DNA of 64,000 bases from Choristoneura fumiferana (GCF_025370935.1 NC_133485.1:11203412-11267411), one strand, 5' to 3'. Positions 45,475-57,240 are shown, counted from the stretch's first letter. The notes: generated by a model from the letters alone, not told the origin. A program made the numbers and translations.

Positions 45475-46232
45475 TCACAACATTGCAGCTGCTTCTATCG
45501 CCTCCGTATTCTTTACAATATTCGTGACTACCTCAGTGTGGATTTGCGTGTCCAACTGTGTGAGTCACTCGTATTGTCTAGATTGAACTATTGCGATGTC
45601 GTTTATGATGGTTGTATACTTGGTAGTTCTAGGAGATTGATTCAACGAGTTCAAAACGCATGTGCTCGTTTTTGTTTCAAAGTCCCTCCTCGGTCCCATG
45701 TCACTCCGTACTTGAATGCTGTTGATCTGTTAAAAATGCACGCTCGCAGGCGCTTGCACCTTGCGACCTTTTGTTCGGTTTAGTGCGGCACAAGACACCT
45801 TCGTACCTTTTTGAAAAAAATCACATGGTCAAAAAGTGTGCGCAGATTTAAGGCTATTGGGCCTCCGCACAGGACGGCGGCGTTCGAGGTAGTTTCAGAT
45901 TCGCGGCGTCTAAGTGCTGGAATGACATACCTCCTCCTATACTCGGAGTGACTAGCAGGTACACCTTTGGGCGAAAGCTTAAAGGCTATTTGTTGGCATT
46001 TCAAAAGCTTTAATTCCATTAATTCCTCTCCCTTCCAGCACTATTAACAAAACTTCTTTTTGTTTCGGTTGATAATTTCATGTTTCCTTTTAGCTCGCGT
46101 ACCTAACGGTGTTGTATATTTGGCAAGTGAGTGTATAATAGTTATAATAATTATGTTTATGTACTAATGTTAATGTCTTTCAAAGCCATTCATTGTTTAA
46201 ATAAATAAAGTAATTACTTTAAACCTTCTTAC

Positions 46233-46265
<33 letters not shown>
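45475..46265 (+). pseudogene. Non-LTR retrotransposon ORF2 C-terminus with poly(A), nested
   Basis: The frame 45538-45783 contains LCESLVLSRLNYCDVVYDGC, then RRLIQRVQNACARF, LNAVDLLKMHARRRLHLATF, a pattern I know from the C-terminal region of insect LINE reverse transcriptase ORFs. Further coding similarity continues past the TAG at 45781 in shifted frames to about 46015. The 3' UTR ends TAAATAAAGTAATTAC ... ACGTT then about 30 A at 46236-46265. It interrupts the pogo-like element. Confidence 0.75.
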
Positions 46266-46267
<2 letters not shown>

Positions 46268-46365
46268 ATAAAATAAATAATATGTTTCATTGTTTACAAA
46301 TTATCTATTATGTAGTCTTATGTATAGTAATAAAACTGTGTAGAGCAGATATATATCTTTGTAGC

Positions 46366-46562
46366 GGTCCGAGGGTCACCAACGGTGCTGGCTGAAAATC
46401 AGCGCTGGGGTGTTTATTATTAACGCTTCAGCATTATGCTGAGCCAGTGTCCTATTCACAACCGCAATGACACATACTTTCCTACGTGTTGTCTATTTGT
46501 ACTTAATACTATTGTTGTGTTCTTGTGTTGTGAATAAATGTATTTCTTTCTTTCTTTCTTTC
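46366..46562 (+). repeat. Repeat family with CTTT tail, copy 3, nested
   Basis: GTGCTGGCTGAAAATCAGCG then CTGGGG, CATTATGCTGAGCCAGTGTC, GTGAATAAATG and (TTTC)n. It lies inside the pogo-like element, so it is a second nested insertion. Confidence 0.65.
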
Positions 46563-46734
46563 AAACATGTTGCAGACTAACTAAACTAATTAACTACAAA
46601 TCAGTTGTGAAGAGATCAATCTTTTAGTAATAATTGCACATTAATAAAATAGTTTTGGTGCATTTGACATAAATTAAACATAAACCAAATCTTTAAAATA
46701 ATTAGGATGTGTACAAGTTAGAAGTCTCTGACCT

Positions 46735-47080
46735 CTATGACGTCTATGACTTTCCAATTACGTTGCAATATCGTGAGCCCGTAATGCATTTTTGAACTTT
46801 TTTCAATACATTCGTTCTATTGTGACTCTTCTTCAGTAGAAAATGCTTGGTAAATGTGTTTTAAGACTGATATGTAATGCGGTTCGTGCCATCATCATCA
46901 GGATTATCTTTTATTTTCTTTATCCGACTCTCCAAAGTAGAAACCTTAATATTATGTTTATCTGCTGCCTTTCTATAAGATAAGTTTACTTCTAAAACAT
47001 TTATTACCGCCGCAGACATATTTTTTTCATTTATTATTGTACACCTAGTCTCTTTATTCTTATAATTCCGGACCTTTTTT
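46735..47080 (-). pseudogene. pogo-like transposase N-terminal region
   Basis: The minus-strand frame reads VRNYKNKETRC, then an ATG at 47019 and MSAAVINVLEVNLSYRKAAD then KHNIKVSTLESRI. This is the Psq-type helix-turn-helix of pogo/Tigger transposases (A..AV..G.LSYRKAA..F.VP.STL..R). Further on, in a shifted frame, FSTEEE and SSKMHYGLT fit the next conserved block, with a stop at 46817-46819. So there is at least one frameshift and one nonsense change, and no DDE domain. It would bind the element's own terminal repeats if functional. Confidence 0.75.
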
Positions 47081-47799
47081 GAAATTTTGTCTGAAATAAA
47101 GTCATTGATGTTATAGGGGGCACATTCAGACGCGTACGAATGTGCCCCTGAAGAAGGCGTACGAACTTGCCCCGAAGGTCAAAAATAAAAGATTTTTACC
47201 GACACATAAATCATGCAGAAAAATCTACAAAATAGATACATTATTATGATCTTGATTGTAGTCACTTATCATTAAGCAATAATCCGTTATAATTTGACAC
47301 TTTCCTAAAGCAAGAAACATCCGAGAACATCAACAAAATATTTACTTTGAGCATGCGAAAACACATTACGCCCTCTCGTGTCGCTCTCAGCGGCCGCACT
47401 GGCGGCTAACTTCGTTAACAATCGTCGGTCGCCCGCGCCTACCCACACACGCAAAGCCGTAACAAATATGCTATGTACTCCAACAAGCTGTAGTAGGTAG
47501 TGACTGTATGAAGGATCCCCGTGTACGAATGGTGCCAATCTTCCCCTACCTATCCTGTTCAGTCCCGTAAACTTCGGACTGTTCAGTTGCCAAAAATATC
47601 TGAACACAACCGTATTGTTAATTGCGAAGTGCGTGTTATAATGATTTTCCCAGGGCTACAATTGATAAAATAACTAGCAATCCTAAAAATATAATAAAAA
47701 GTCAAGAATTTCCTTATTAAAGGCAACGCATAGCCTAGCACTAAGAATCTTAAAAAATAAAGATTAGCTAGGTGAATTATATAGGTAATTAATTGTAAA

Positions 47800-48630
47800 A
47801 TGGTTCCTTATGAAATAAACAGTTTTTTTTTAGATATTTCTGAGCACCTAGCCAACTTCAAATTGATCACAACTATATATAAAACAGTGCAAAGTGTAGG
47901 GTTCCATACTAAGATACGGCGAATATTCAAATATTTATTAAATATTTGTCCATTAATTAGGTACAGAATACTTATATACCAAGTGCCATCAACGAAGACG
48001 CGTGATTTTGTCAAAATTAGACATTAACGACATGGTAATAAGAACCACGGCACGCATCATCGTGAATGACTCTATCTATACAGTAGCAATCTCCTAGCTA
48101 AGCCGCGGACGGACGGACGGACATGGCGATAATATAAAAGTTCCATGTAGGCCTACAAAATTCAAAAAAAATCTCCAAATTAGTTCCTAAATAATAGAAT
48201 TTTGACATACCTAGTTTGAGAAACATAGAAATACAACCAAAATATGAAACTCTTTCTTTTTTTATAGACGTTTAAAAATAAGTAAATTTTCTAGAATTGA
48301 GAAGTCGACGTTACCTCATTTATCTCAAAACTTACCATCTCATCGCTCATTATGATATATCAACAACCAAGAAAACTATTTCATTAAGTATTAACTAATA
48401 TCTCATTATCAGTAGGTAACAATAACAAACATGACTCATGCGACCGTTAACTCATCCATTCTTGACTGGAAACTCAAACAATGTATCTTGGACGTGTAAT
48501 AGTTTGGTCACGATCGAAAAATTCTACATCCTTATTCGAATTGGGGCCTTATTAGTCGATAATAACCATCTCATTTGCATTTTAGTGATACCCCTTTGTC
48601 CTTCATAACCACAAATACAATTATAAACTA
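47800..48630. other. No recognised gene
   Basis: A fragment of the GGGTTCCGTA repeat end (GCCGCGGACGGACGGACGGA at 48101-48120) is present. The rest is AT-rich and unassigned. Confidence 0.4.
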
Positions 48631-48632
48631 CT

Positions 48633-48672
48633 AGCTTTCGCCCGCGGCTTCGCTCGCGTCAAATTTTGGTCG
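48633..48672 (-). repeat. Helitron-like terminal motif
   Basis: ACTAGCTTTCGCCCGCGGCT then TCGCTCGCG is, on the minus strand, a GC hairpin followed by GCTAGT, the form of Helitron-like 3' ends in insects. A second, diverged CCCGCAGCTTCACTC is at 48805. Confidence 0.45.
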
Positions 48673-48989
48673 TACCAACTCAGAAACCTTCGTGGGCTCA
48701 TGCACAACAACTTTGCTAAAGATCATCACATGATCAAAGGCATAGTTTACGATTCTATAAAGGACATACATTATTTTTTATATATAGATAGATACTGGCT
48801 GTTTTCCCGCAGCTTCACTCCAGTGTAAAAATGCGTATGCGCATATATACGTGCTTAACAGTTTTGTAATGATTTACGATCAATAACAGTACAGATTTCT
48901 ACGAGATGTAAGACCGCAATCAACTTAAATGAGCTCCCGATATTTATATCGACGCATCTGCCAGCATTACGATTACTGGTAGATTAAAA

Positions 48990-49638
48990 AAAAAACAGCC
49001 AAGAGCGTGTCGGACACGCCCAAAATAGGGTTCCGTAGCCATTACGAAAAAATTAAGTCATATTTTTCTAAAGATTTCGTACGAAATCTTCCAAGTTTAG
49101 GTATATTTTATACCTTAGGCTGCTATTTACTCATAAACTACTAATACTTCTCAAGCAAACTTAGCCGTTATAGTTTTCCTTGAAAGTTTAATATACTTAC
49201 TACCATCCTGATTTTTTTCAAATTTTTCCACCGACCGGTTTAGATTTTAGAGAGGAGGGGGGCTCGATTTTAATGAAAATTTGCACTTTAAAGTTGAATA
49301 TTTTGCAAACAAATCACTGAATCGGAAAATCGTCTTAGCAAACCCAAAACCAAATGGTTTTAAAAGACCAATACAACGATACCCCACACTATAGGCAAAG
49401 TCTAAGAACTTTATTTATTTTTACACTTTATTTATTTATTTATTCTTACACTGTGCTATAGGGTTGGATGAGAAAAAAATAATTGTACTATTTTGTCGGC
49501 ATATATCCGTGCAAAATTACAGCGTTCTAGCATTGATAGTCCCTGAGCAAAGCCGCAGACGGACAGGCAGACAAACAGACAGACATGGCGAAACTATAAG
49601 GTTCCGTTTTTGCCATTTTGGCTCCGGAACCCTAAAAA
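48990..49638 (+). repeat. GGGTTCCGTA dispersed repeat, copy 1
   Basis: It begins GCCAAGAGCGTGTCGGACAC then GCCCAAAATAGGGTTCCGTA and ends TTTTGGCTCCGGAACCCTAA. It has an internal (ACAG)n near 49570. The first ~350 bp match 53527-53875 closely. It is non-coding and widespread in Lepidoptera, with no established family that I can name with confidence. Confidence 0.65.
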
Positions 49639-49827
49639 GGCGGTGGAAAAATAAATGTTTCTAAATTCTAAAACGAAACCTGCTAATATTTGTTGCTAGA
49701 CTTATTATACTTCTTACTCAATCTCATACGTGATTACTACTAAAATTGTATGAATAGTTTGTATGCACACACGCGCGTATCTGTGTTTTAATTTGCCATG
49801 CATTAAATTCTTATAACGTTAATTTTA

Positions 49828-49996
49828 GATAAGACCGTAGCCTAATAGTTTGACCTATGAACTCCCAAGCAGAAAATTAAGAATTCAAACCCAGGTCGGC
49901 ACCTCTGTCTTTCCAATTTTATATGCGAAATTCAACCTTAAGCTTTTCCGTCCCTACAGACCCGCATGGGAATTATTTACAGCTCAAGTTCTCTCA
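49828..49996 (+). mobile_element. Diverged SINE family A copy
   Basis: CCGTAGCCTAATAGTTTGAC, AACCCAGGTCGGCACCTCTG and CAGACCCGCATGGGAATTAT align in order with 11353-11668. The body is partly deleted. Confidence 0.6.
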
Positions 49997-50026
49997 ATCC
50001 GAGAGCATTTGTTAATTCTTTACCCC

Positions 50027-50448
50027 AAAAGCATAAATTCCTTGTAGCGTTTCACAGAATCGCATTTCAACTCGATCGTATATTTAATTATAGCGTTCTG
50101 TCACAATCGTTTATTTTTTAGTCGCTATAAATTTTAGTCGCATTTCACCTCGATCGTGCATTTAAGTATCGCGTTGTGTCTCAATCGTGTTTTGTTTTAG
50201 TCTCTATTAGGTTTAGTCGCATGTACAAACATCAATAACGTGTCAAATTAATTAGAGACCCAAGCAAACATCGATCACGGCGAAATGCGTCTAGGGTATA
50301 CTATAAGAAAAATGAGATGCTACAAATTAATTATACTAATGTTAAAAACTACGCGAAAACTTGCGTCAAGAAGTATAATTCTATTGAAATTTTGTTAGTT
50401 CGAGGTGAAATGCGATGCGGTTAATCGCTACAAGAAATTTATGCTTTT
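50027..50448. mobile_element. TIR element with tandem 77-bp repeats
   Basis: AAAAGCATAAATTCCTTGTA then GCG on the left matches CGCTACAAGAAATTTATGCT then TTT on the right. Inside, two direct repeats of about 77 bp (50062-50138 and 50139-50216; GCATTTCAACTCGATCGT / GCATTTCACCTCGATCGT) sit next to the left end, and an inverted relative, CGAGGTGAAATGCGATGCGG, is at the right. Confidence 0.7.
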
Positions 50449-50867
50449 GAGTTAAAAAAGACTAAGAAATGCTACGTTTTGGGTAGTCTGATGAAAAATC
50501 CGGATCCCAAAAATGTATTGAACTCTCCTCTAATTAATAGCACCTCGTTAACGTAACCAAACATTTAATGGACGCTAAAGTATTCAGTTACTACGGGTTC
50601 GGTGGGAAATACTCAATTAAAATCATCCCTAACTTTTTTATAATTGAACAGCATTTGTTGTTGAAAATTATAAAATACGGTATCGTTACGTAGCTAAAAA
50701 TATGTTTTCTAGAGGTCGGAGGTATTCATCATTCTTTCTAATATATAAAATTCTAACATCACAATATTTGTGACCAAACTCCTCCGGCTTGACCGATTAT
50801 TATGTTTTTTTTTGTGTATAATGTAGGTCTGAGAATAGGACGTAAACTATTTTTCATACTTCTATAT

Positions 50868-50898
50868 ATACCCGGACGGAGTCGCGGGCCACAGCTAA
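50868..50898 (+). repeat. Helitron-like 3' terminal motif
   Basis: ACCCGGACGGAGTCGCGGGC then CACAGCTAATA: a CCCG/CGGG hairpin followed by a CTAA end. Confidence 0.5.
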
Positions 50899-51029
50899 TA
50901 TAAAATGAAATTAATAACACCCCTCTTTTTGCGTCGGGGGTTAAAAATAGATAATTCCGGAATGAAGTCCATAGGTTAATCAAAAACACGTTTTAAATTA
51001 CATAATTTCAAATGAAATTAAAGTGTCCT

Positions 51030-51335
51030 TATCCATCATCTCAGCCTTTATACGTCCCACTGCTGGGCACAGGCGTCCTCCCAGGATGAGAGAGCTTTTG
51101 CTGTAGTTCCCACGCGGGCCCATTGCGGATTAGGAACGTCACACACACCATTTAATTTCTTCACAGGTTTATGCACCTTTCAATGTTTTCCTTCACCGTA
51201 CAGCTCGTGGAAAATATCAAATGTAATTTCGCACAAGAATTTAGAAAAAATCGGAGGCGTGAGCCCGGGTTTGAACACACGAGCCTCTGCTTGAGAGACC
51301 ATAGGTCATACCACTAGGCTGCCACGGCTTTTTTT
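51030..51335 (-). mobile_element. Near full-length SINE family A copy
   Basis: On the minus strand it reads GCCGTGGCAGCCTAGTGGTA, the B-box region TGTGTTCAAACCCGGGC, the body, and the 3' end GGGACGTATAAAGGCTGAGA then TGATGG. It is moderately diverged from the 11353 copy. Confidence 0.8.
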
Positions 51336-51339
51336 GTAA

Positions 51340-52825
51340 AATATAAAGTTGTGGTTTTTAAAGCAATCACACTGTAATTCCTGTTTATTCTTTATATTTC
51401 TGTTTATTCCTGTCTATTGTTTTTGCTATTACAAACTTTCAATCACTTCTTACAATTTTGGATGAATATTTTCACTCATGATAGAAAATGTATAAATTTT
51501 ACAACATAACATAAAAGCTATTTCAGTTCGGCAGCGATCTATCGATCTCGCACGCGCATCGGAAGATCGTCGAGATCCGAGACTATAAATCAGATGGACT
51601 AATAATAGGTGTTGTTGCCAATAAATTATAAAGTAGCTAAAGATGTTTAGGTTTATAGTTTTTATTCGTTCCTTCAATTGAATACTTAGTTTTAGCAGTT
51701 GCGTGTTTTTGTTCAGTAAATTAATCTCCGAATCGGGATTTAATAAAGTGAGTTCCGCAAATCCATAGTCATAAAAAAAATATATAAAATGTGGATTAGT
51801 AACAGATATTATGGAATTTTGATTCTAGCGAATAGAAAAAAGTCAGAAAATAGCAATTTGAAAGTGTTTTGAAGCGATGAAAGTTTCAGAGCTGCTTCTT
51901 AATAACTTTGTCTTTAAGCTTATACATTCAAAAAAAATGTTTTGGCTTCTTTTATATATTAAGTACTTTGTAATAAATAAATGAAGTTTTAGGTTAGGTG
52001 AGACAACTATATAGAGATATGCCCTTTTGATGTTTTGTGTGTAGGTAGTTTGGCGAGTTCAACTCAATGGTGCAATGAAACAATAACAAAGAGAATAATT
52101 CGATTTATTCCTCTTTTCCCTGGAAGTAATGTCAACGAGCATTTAACGATGTACTTACGTACTGCAGTCAATTCACTGCAATTATTATGATTAATTGCCT
52201 ACGCTGCACATGTGTTTCTCTATCATTTACTAGTTAAAAACAATAGCAATTTATAGAGAATAATCGAAAAGTATCTTTAACGGGCATTTTAAAGGACATT
52301 TCTTTAACAAAAAATCTGCAGCGGATTTTTTCTTCATAGAAAATCATTAATTTATCAATTCAATTAATCTACTTATCTGCACGTTGGTGTAGTCCCAACT
52401 CAATCAGTTTTATACCTAGCTATAAACGTGAAGATAAAATATGAATATTTTAAAATGAAATTACTTTTACCAAAGACGCTGAAATGTTACATAAAGGGAC
52501 CCAGTCAACTGAATGTTTTGATATTTTTATATTCCTTGTTAATACAACTAGGTAGAAACGTACTGAAGCATTTTCTTAAGCGATAGCGCTTATAGTAATA
52601 AAAAGCTGAGAAAAACACTGCTTGAGTAAACACTTTGTCGCTGGTATTCAACATAGCGCGTTCAAAAGAAACATTTATGAGAGCCAGATTTTTCTAAAAT
52701 CTACTTTCAAAGTTTGTGAGCACGTTTCACTCACTGTAAAGCAAACGCCAGCTAAAAAATCGACGATAGCATAGCGTAATGATAACAGCTAGTAAGGTAA
52801 CTCGGTTTTCTACCGCGTGGACTCT
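51340..52825. other. No recognised gene
   Basis: AT-rich DNA with short ORFs only. Confidence 0.4.
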
Positions 52826-52973
52826 GTAACAGGAGCAAAAAATTAAAACCCGTGGTATGCTACTCAGATGAAACTACTTCTGTTCTGCAACTTTCAAAAA
52901 TTAAATAATTTTACCATTATATTTATTTCAAAACAATAAGCCTAAATGACATCGCCTGTCACGTAACAAAAAT

Positions 52974-53521
52974 CCCCTTGTTCCCCGTAAATAACCAACT
53001 TCCATTACCAGCACTGGGAGAGGACAAATTAATTCCTACTCCAAAACCGGTTTTGTAAAAGGATTTTTTTTCCTTGCACAAAACTCCTGCTCCTACTTTT
53101 GTGTAGTTTTGGCCCTTCGAAGGCCGATGCAAACTTAACATAATCTAAACCTACCTATGTTTCTGTGTCGATTAAAATTGGGAAAAAACACGATTGTGAA
53201 AATACTAATAATAATAATAGGCCTTGAAATCTTTTACAGATAATCTAAGTAGCATCACGATGACACTTGCACTCGTGACAAATAGGCCGATTTAGGACAA
53301 TAATAAGCTTCAGTAAAAAAGCATAGTTCTGTACAAGGCATTAGGATACTCCAAAACCGGGTATTGTACTATGAATTATTATTCTTTGTACATTACCGGC
53401 CATGACGTTGGTTTTGTACAAGCAAAAAAAAATCCTACTCCAAAACCCGGTTTTTGAGTAGGAATTATTTGTCCTCTCCCAGTGCTGGTAATGAAAGTTG
53501 GTTATGTACGGGGAACAAGGG
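52974..53521. mobile_element. 548-bp element with ~80-bp inverted ends
   Basis: The left CCCCTTGTTCCCCGTAAATA and right TATGTACGGGGAACAAGGG extend as inverted repeats of about 80 bp through CAGCACTGGGAGAGGACAAA. Inner copies of TACTCCAAAACCGG occur in several places. It abuts the GGGTTCCGTA repeat starting at 53527. No ORF of note. Confidence 0.7.
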
Positions 53522-53526
53522 AAAAA

Positions 53527-53875
53527 ACCGACCAAGAGCGTGTCGGACAAGCCCAAAATAGGGTTCCGTAGCCATTACGAAATGATTAAGTAATATTTTT
53601 CTAAGGATTTCGTATTTTGTACAGAATATTCCAAGTTTAGGTATATTTTATACCTTAGGCTGCTATTTACTCTAAAACTACTAATAATTCTCAAAGAAAC
53701 TTAACCGTTATAGTTTTCCTTGTAAGTTTGATATACTTACTACTACCATCCTGAATTTTTTCAAATTTTTCCACCCACCGGTTTAGATTTTAGAGGGGGG
53801 GGGGACGCTCGATTTTAATGAAAATTTGCACTCTAAAGTTGAATATTTTGCAAACAAATCACTGAATCGAAAGCG
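53527..53875 (+). repeat. GGGTTCCGTA dispersed repeat, copy 2 (3'-truncated)
   Basis: It begins CCGACCAAGAGCGTGTCGGA and runs colinearly with 48990-49330, including a G-run at 53799-53806, then departs after GAATCGAAAGCG. Confidence 0.7.
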
Positions 53876-54223
53876 CGTTCACAAAAATTCTTGAGAATCA
53901 TTTTGCCATCACATTTTACAAAGAATAACTGTTGCGTATGCAAAATTCATTCCTTTTCAGAGGCTAAATTGAATTTGTTATTACGAATTTTCTTTGATGT
54001 TCCGGTATTTCCCATTTTGTAAGGTATCCGGTTTTATAACAATACCTGTTGCTGTTAAGATATGATTATAAGGCTTTTTGAGAGCACGTATTTATTTTAA
54101 CCAAATGCAAAAAGGATAATATTTGTCGGGCATGTGTAAACATTTCAAATATAAACTGCAGTATTATTTATTTTGGAGTAGAAATAACAAAAAATCGATG
54201 CATGCACATGCTGAAAAAAGGAA

Positions 54224-55013
54224 GAAAAAGTTTACGACTCGGGGGGGGTTTCGGTTTGCGGAAATATAACCACGTTTCCTACTATCGCACCCATCTCAAG
54301 TGGCTCCCCATCCGTTTTCGCCGTAATAGGTACTCACATTCTTTCTCTTTTATACAGTATACTTTTCAATACTGCAACTCATCTATATCTTCGAGAGCGT
54401 TTTAAGTTCTTGTCCTCTATTCGCTCTGCACAAAAAAAATTCTTACTGTTCCTCCTTCTTCCTCCAAATTCTATCGTAACTCCTTTACTATGACTGCTAT
54501 TCGTCTTTGGAATTCTCTTCCTTTGGCGTTAAGGCAAGCGAAATCCCTTCCCATTTTTAAAGACCTCCTAAAGGCTCACTATCTGTCACTTACTTAATCC
54601 CCAGTTTTTGATCCTTCGCTATTCTTTTTGTTTTTTGTATATATTGTTTCTTTAACTTCCTTTTTAAATTCCTTTTCTCACATGCGGCCTTTTGATATTT
54701 TGTATTAAGTATATATGTAGTTTATAGGTACTATACTTGATATATTCATTTATTTATATAATTTATATTATATTTTTGTATTGTTTTTAATATTTATTGT
54801 CTATTAATTCTACGTTTCTCCTGTCTGTTATCTCTGCCACCTACATTAGTCTGTTCATATTTATTAATTTCTCAGAAATTGGTTGTCTGGAAGAGATCGC
54901 TTTTTAGCGATAAGACCGCCTATTGTCTACCTGAATTTTTATGTTTTTGTAATGTCTCTCTACTGCTTTTGGTGATCAATAAAGAATATTTGTATTGTAT
55001 TGTATTGTACAAC
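54224..55013 (+). pseudogene. Non-LTR retrotransposon ORF2 C-terminus and 3' UTR
   Basis: The frame contains YRTHLKWLPIRFRR and, further on in a shifted frame, TAIRLWNSLPLALRQAKSLP then IFKDLLKAHYLSLT before a stop near 54595. The RLWNxLPxxIRxxxSxxxFKxxLKxxL pattern is typical of the end of several insect LINE ORF2 proteins. The 3' UTR ends GGTGATCAATAAAGAATATT then TGTATTGTATTGTATTG, a short tandem tail. Confidence 0.7.
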
Positions 55014-55077
55014 TGAAATACACGTCTAAAAATATGGATAGAGTTCCATAGAAAAAGTAAAAATATACAATCAAAAC

Positions 55078-55408
55078 TAAGAGCGTTTTCACATTATCCG
55101 ATCCGATATCGGTATCGGATGATATATTTCCGACAAAATCGTTCCGATACGGCCCGCTCAAAATGGCCGCCACGCATCGGTTCTATTATATACAAAGTAT
55201 TCTATACATCGGGCGCACAGAGACAATTTAGATACACGTATAGCACACATACAAACATTATCATCCGACAGCACACGGGCGTCCGATGGTTCCGCCAACA
55301 TATCGCCCAATGTGAAAGACTGGTACATATTTAATACATTTTACTTACCCCGATATCGTATCGTCGTCCGATGCCGATATCCGATCGGATAATGTGAAAA
55401 CGCTCTTA
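55078..55408. mobile_element. 331-bp MITE
   Basis: TAAGAGCGTTTTCACATTAT then CCGATC on the left matches GATCGGATAATGTGAAAACG then CTCTTA on the right. GATATCGG-type words repeat inside both arms. The ORF inside (55119-55334) has no domain. The target duplication is unclear. Confidence 0.75.
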
Positions 55409-55409
55409 C

Positions 55410-55835
55410 AGTTAAAAGAATAATGTATAAACGATGCAAAAATCGAATTGAAATAAGTCAAAAAATTATTAAAAAATCGAAAAACATATTAACAATGGCT
55501 ACTGCCACTCTGGTAGCATACGTCATTACATTAGTATACAACATTAAAGTGCTAAACAGTGTTTTATATCCACCTCAGTTGTTAAATTAGCGCGCTAAAT
55601 AAACACACGAATATCTTTGCAAGTGCGTGCAAATTGAACCGTAACCTTTGATTGTTTAATAATTATACGACTACCAATAAAACTACATAAACATAAATAT
55701 TACATCATCTAACATAACCGTGGATAATGTCAACTATTGAATACAATCTTACGTAACTTGGAGTGCAAAATACATGCAAAAATAAACGAAAAGTAAACTC
55801 TACTTGATGCAATCAAATTATGTCGTTCATTTTCT
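55410..55835. other. No recognised gene
   Basis: AT-rich DNA. Nothing supportable. Confidence 0.4.
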
Positions 55836-55837
55836 TA

Positions 55838-56100
55838 TAATGGTCTCTCAAGCAGAGGATCGTGGGCTCGGGCCTTAGGTAGAACCATTGATTTTTCGGA
55901 ATTTATGTACGAAATCACATAAATATTACGAAAATACGTACATTTACCACGAATCCATCGTCACGAAACTAAACGAACCTCAAAGCAATTGTATGGCAAT
56001 TGTGAAGTTCCCAATCTGTATTGAGCCTAAGCCTCTTATTTTAATAAGAAGTCTGTGTCCAGTATGGGACCCATACAATTCGGAGATAATTCAGGTTTGT
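55838..56100 (+). mobile_element. Old, diverged SINE family A copy
   Basis: TGGTCTCTCAAGCAGAGGAT then CGTGGG, AAGTTCCCAATCTGTATTGA and GTCTGTGTCCAGTATGGGAC align in order with family A. Small insertions interrupt the body. Confidence 0.6.
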
Positions 56101-56164
56101 TTTTGCCAAACTTACATTTTGTGCATTAATATGTTTGTCACGGTTGATATGAAGACCTTACTAA

Positions 56165-56327
56165 TTTTATAAATGTAAAACTCCTTATCAACCTTTTACG
56201 CTTAAACCACTGTATCGAGCTAGGTCAGATTTAGATGAAGATAGTTTGAGTGGAAAGGACATAGGGTAGTTTTATTTCAAAAAATTGCATAGTAACCGCG
56301 TGGTTCCCACGATATATTATCGGGGTA
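56165..56327 (+). mobile_element. Helitron-like fragment, left part of the LTR-element target
   Basis: CTTTTACGCTTAAACCACTG, GGAAAGGACATAGGGTAGTT and CGTGGTTCCCACGATATATT are in the same order as in 63612-63799. The homology resumes at 60674 after the LTR element. Confidence 0.5.
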
Positions 56328-56328
56328 T

Positions 56329-56450
56329 TGTAGTATATTCATTAAAACATTGCTTAGATACAAATCAAATCATGTATTTCAATGGAATGGAAATCAAAAT
56401 TACATGTCAAACGTCAGACTTGTCAGTCATGCCTAAAGAGGTATATAACA
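56329..56450 (-). repeat. 3' LTR
   Basis: It is identical to the other LTR apart from one T in TATATAACA (TATAAACA in the other). On the minus strand it begins TGTTATATACC and ends TATACTACA, the usual TG...CA form. Confidence 0.9.
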
Positions 56451-56463
56451 GGCCTCTGCCCTA

Positions 56464-57240
56464 AAATCCTGAAGATTCCTGCTAGTTCCCCGTCCCTATT
56501 GACGTTTGCAGCATCTGGTCAACGTGTCGCTTGCAGGTCTCGCCATCATCCGTTTCTACTAGGTAGTGAACCGGCCCAGTACCCGCAATACAGTACCAAA
56601 TTCCCATTTTCTAGTTTTGTCAGCGTAGCTGCGGATCTGTACTCTTTGGCCCGTCGAGAAAGACCTCGTATTCGGGTGATGAGAGACGTTCTGCGTGTAA
56701 TGCGTTACGGCGGTTCTGAATCGAACGTGTAGTGAGGTCCTCACCTCCCTTCCAAACATAAGTTCATACGGGCTTTTGCCAGTACTGGTGCTGGGTGTCC
56801 TTCTCAAGCGCTCCTTGATTCCCACCAGCTTATCCTGTAGAGTGCCAGGGTCAGCGCTCACGGCCTGCAACGCCCTTTTGACAATTTGTACGGCTCGCTC
56901 CGCTTGCCCATTCGTAGCGGGATGGTAAGGAGCAGACGTTTTATGCACTATGCCATTATTTTTAAGAAATGCTTCGAACTCTGTTGATACAAGCTGTCTT
57001 CCGTTATCTGAAACTATTACATCCGGGTATCCAAAGGTTACGAATAGTTCTTTCAATTTTGAAATGCACCATGAGCTCGTTGTCGTCTTAGTGGGAATGA
57101 CCTCTATCCATTTTGAAAATGCGTCCACCACGATGAATAAGGAATGACCAAGAATAGGACCAGCGAAATCAACGTGAAGTCGCTGCCACGGAGCTACCGG
57201 TGTCTCCCAGGGGTGTGTGGTGCTCGTGCGGGCTGGTTCT
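56464..57240 (-). pseudogene. Integrase catalytic core and C-terminus, frame-broken
   Basis: The main open stretch (57131-56559, open upstream to about 57215) holds all three catalytic acidic residues: Asp at 57168-57170 in an H-V-D-F-A-G-P context, Asp in VSDNGRQ near 57008, and Glu in NGQAERA near 56900, giving D-54-D-35-E spacing. The C-terminal region has KSPYELMFGREVRTSL. A frameshift near 57214 separates it from the zinc-binding part, and another near 56580 moves the end, a VHYLVETD-like stretch to a TAG at 56464, into a new frame. It would insert the element's cDNA in the nucleus. Confidence 0.85.

Larger units (their letters stand above)
45112..47546 (-). mobile_element. pogo-like DNA transposon, interrupted and deleted
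   Basis: Terminal inverted repeats GGGGAAGATTGGCACCATTC then GTACAC are exact over 26 bp at 45112-45137 and 47521-47546, and TA flanks both ends (45110-45111, 47547-47548). Subterminal copies of a GGGG..ACATTCGTA-like word occur at 45285-45320 and 47115-47185. A transposase N-terminus lies on the minus strand. The catalytic DDE domain is not seen, and a LINE fragment and another repeat occupy the middle. Length 2435 bp. Confidence 0.8.

Noticed and set aside
47305..47607. 100-codon minus-strand ORF at the right end of the pogo-like element
   Set aside because: It runs across the terminal inverted repeat and has no transposase motif; the real coding remnant is at 46735-47080.
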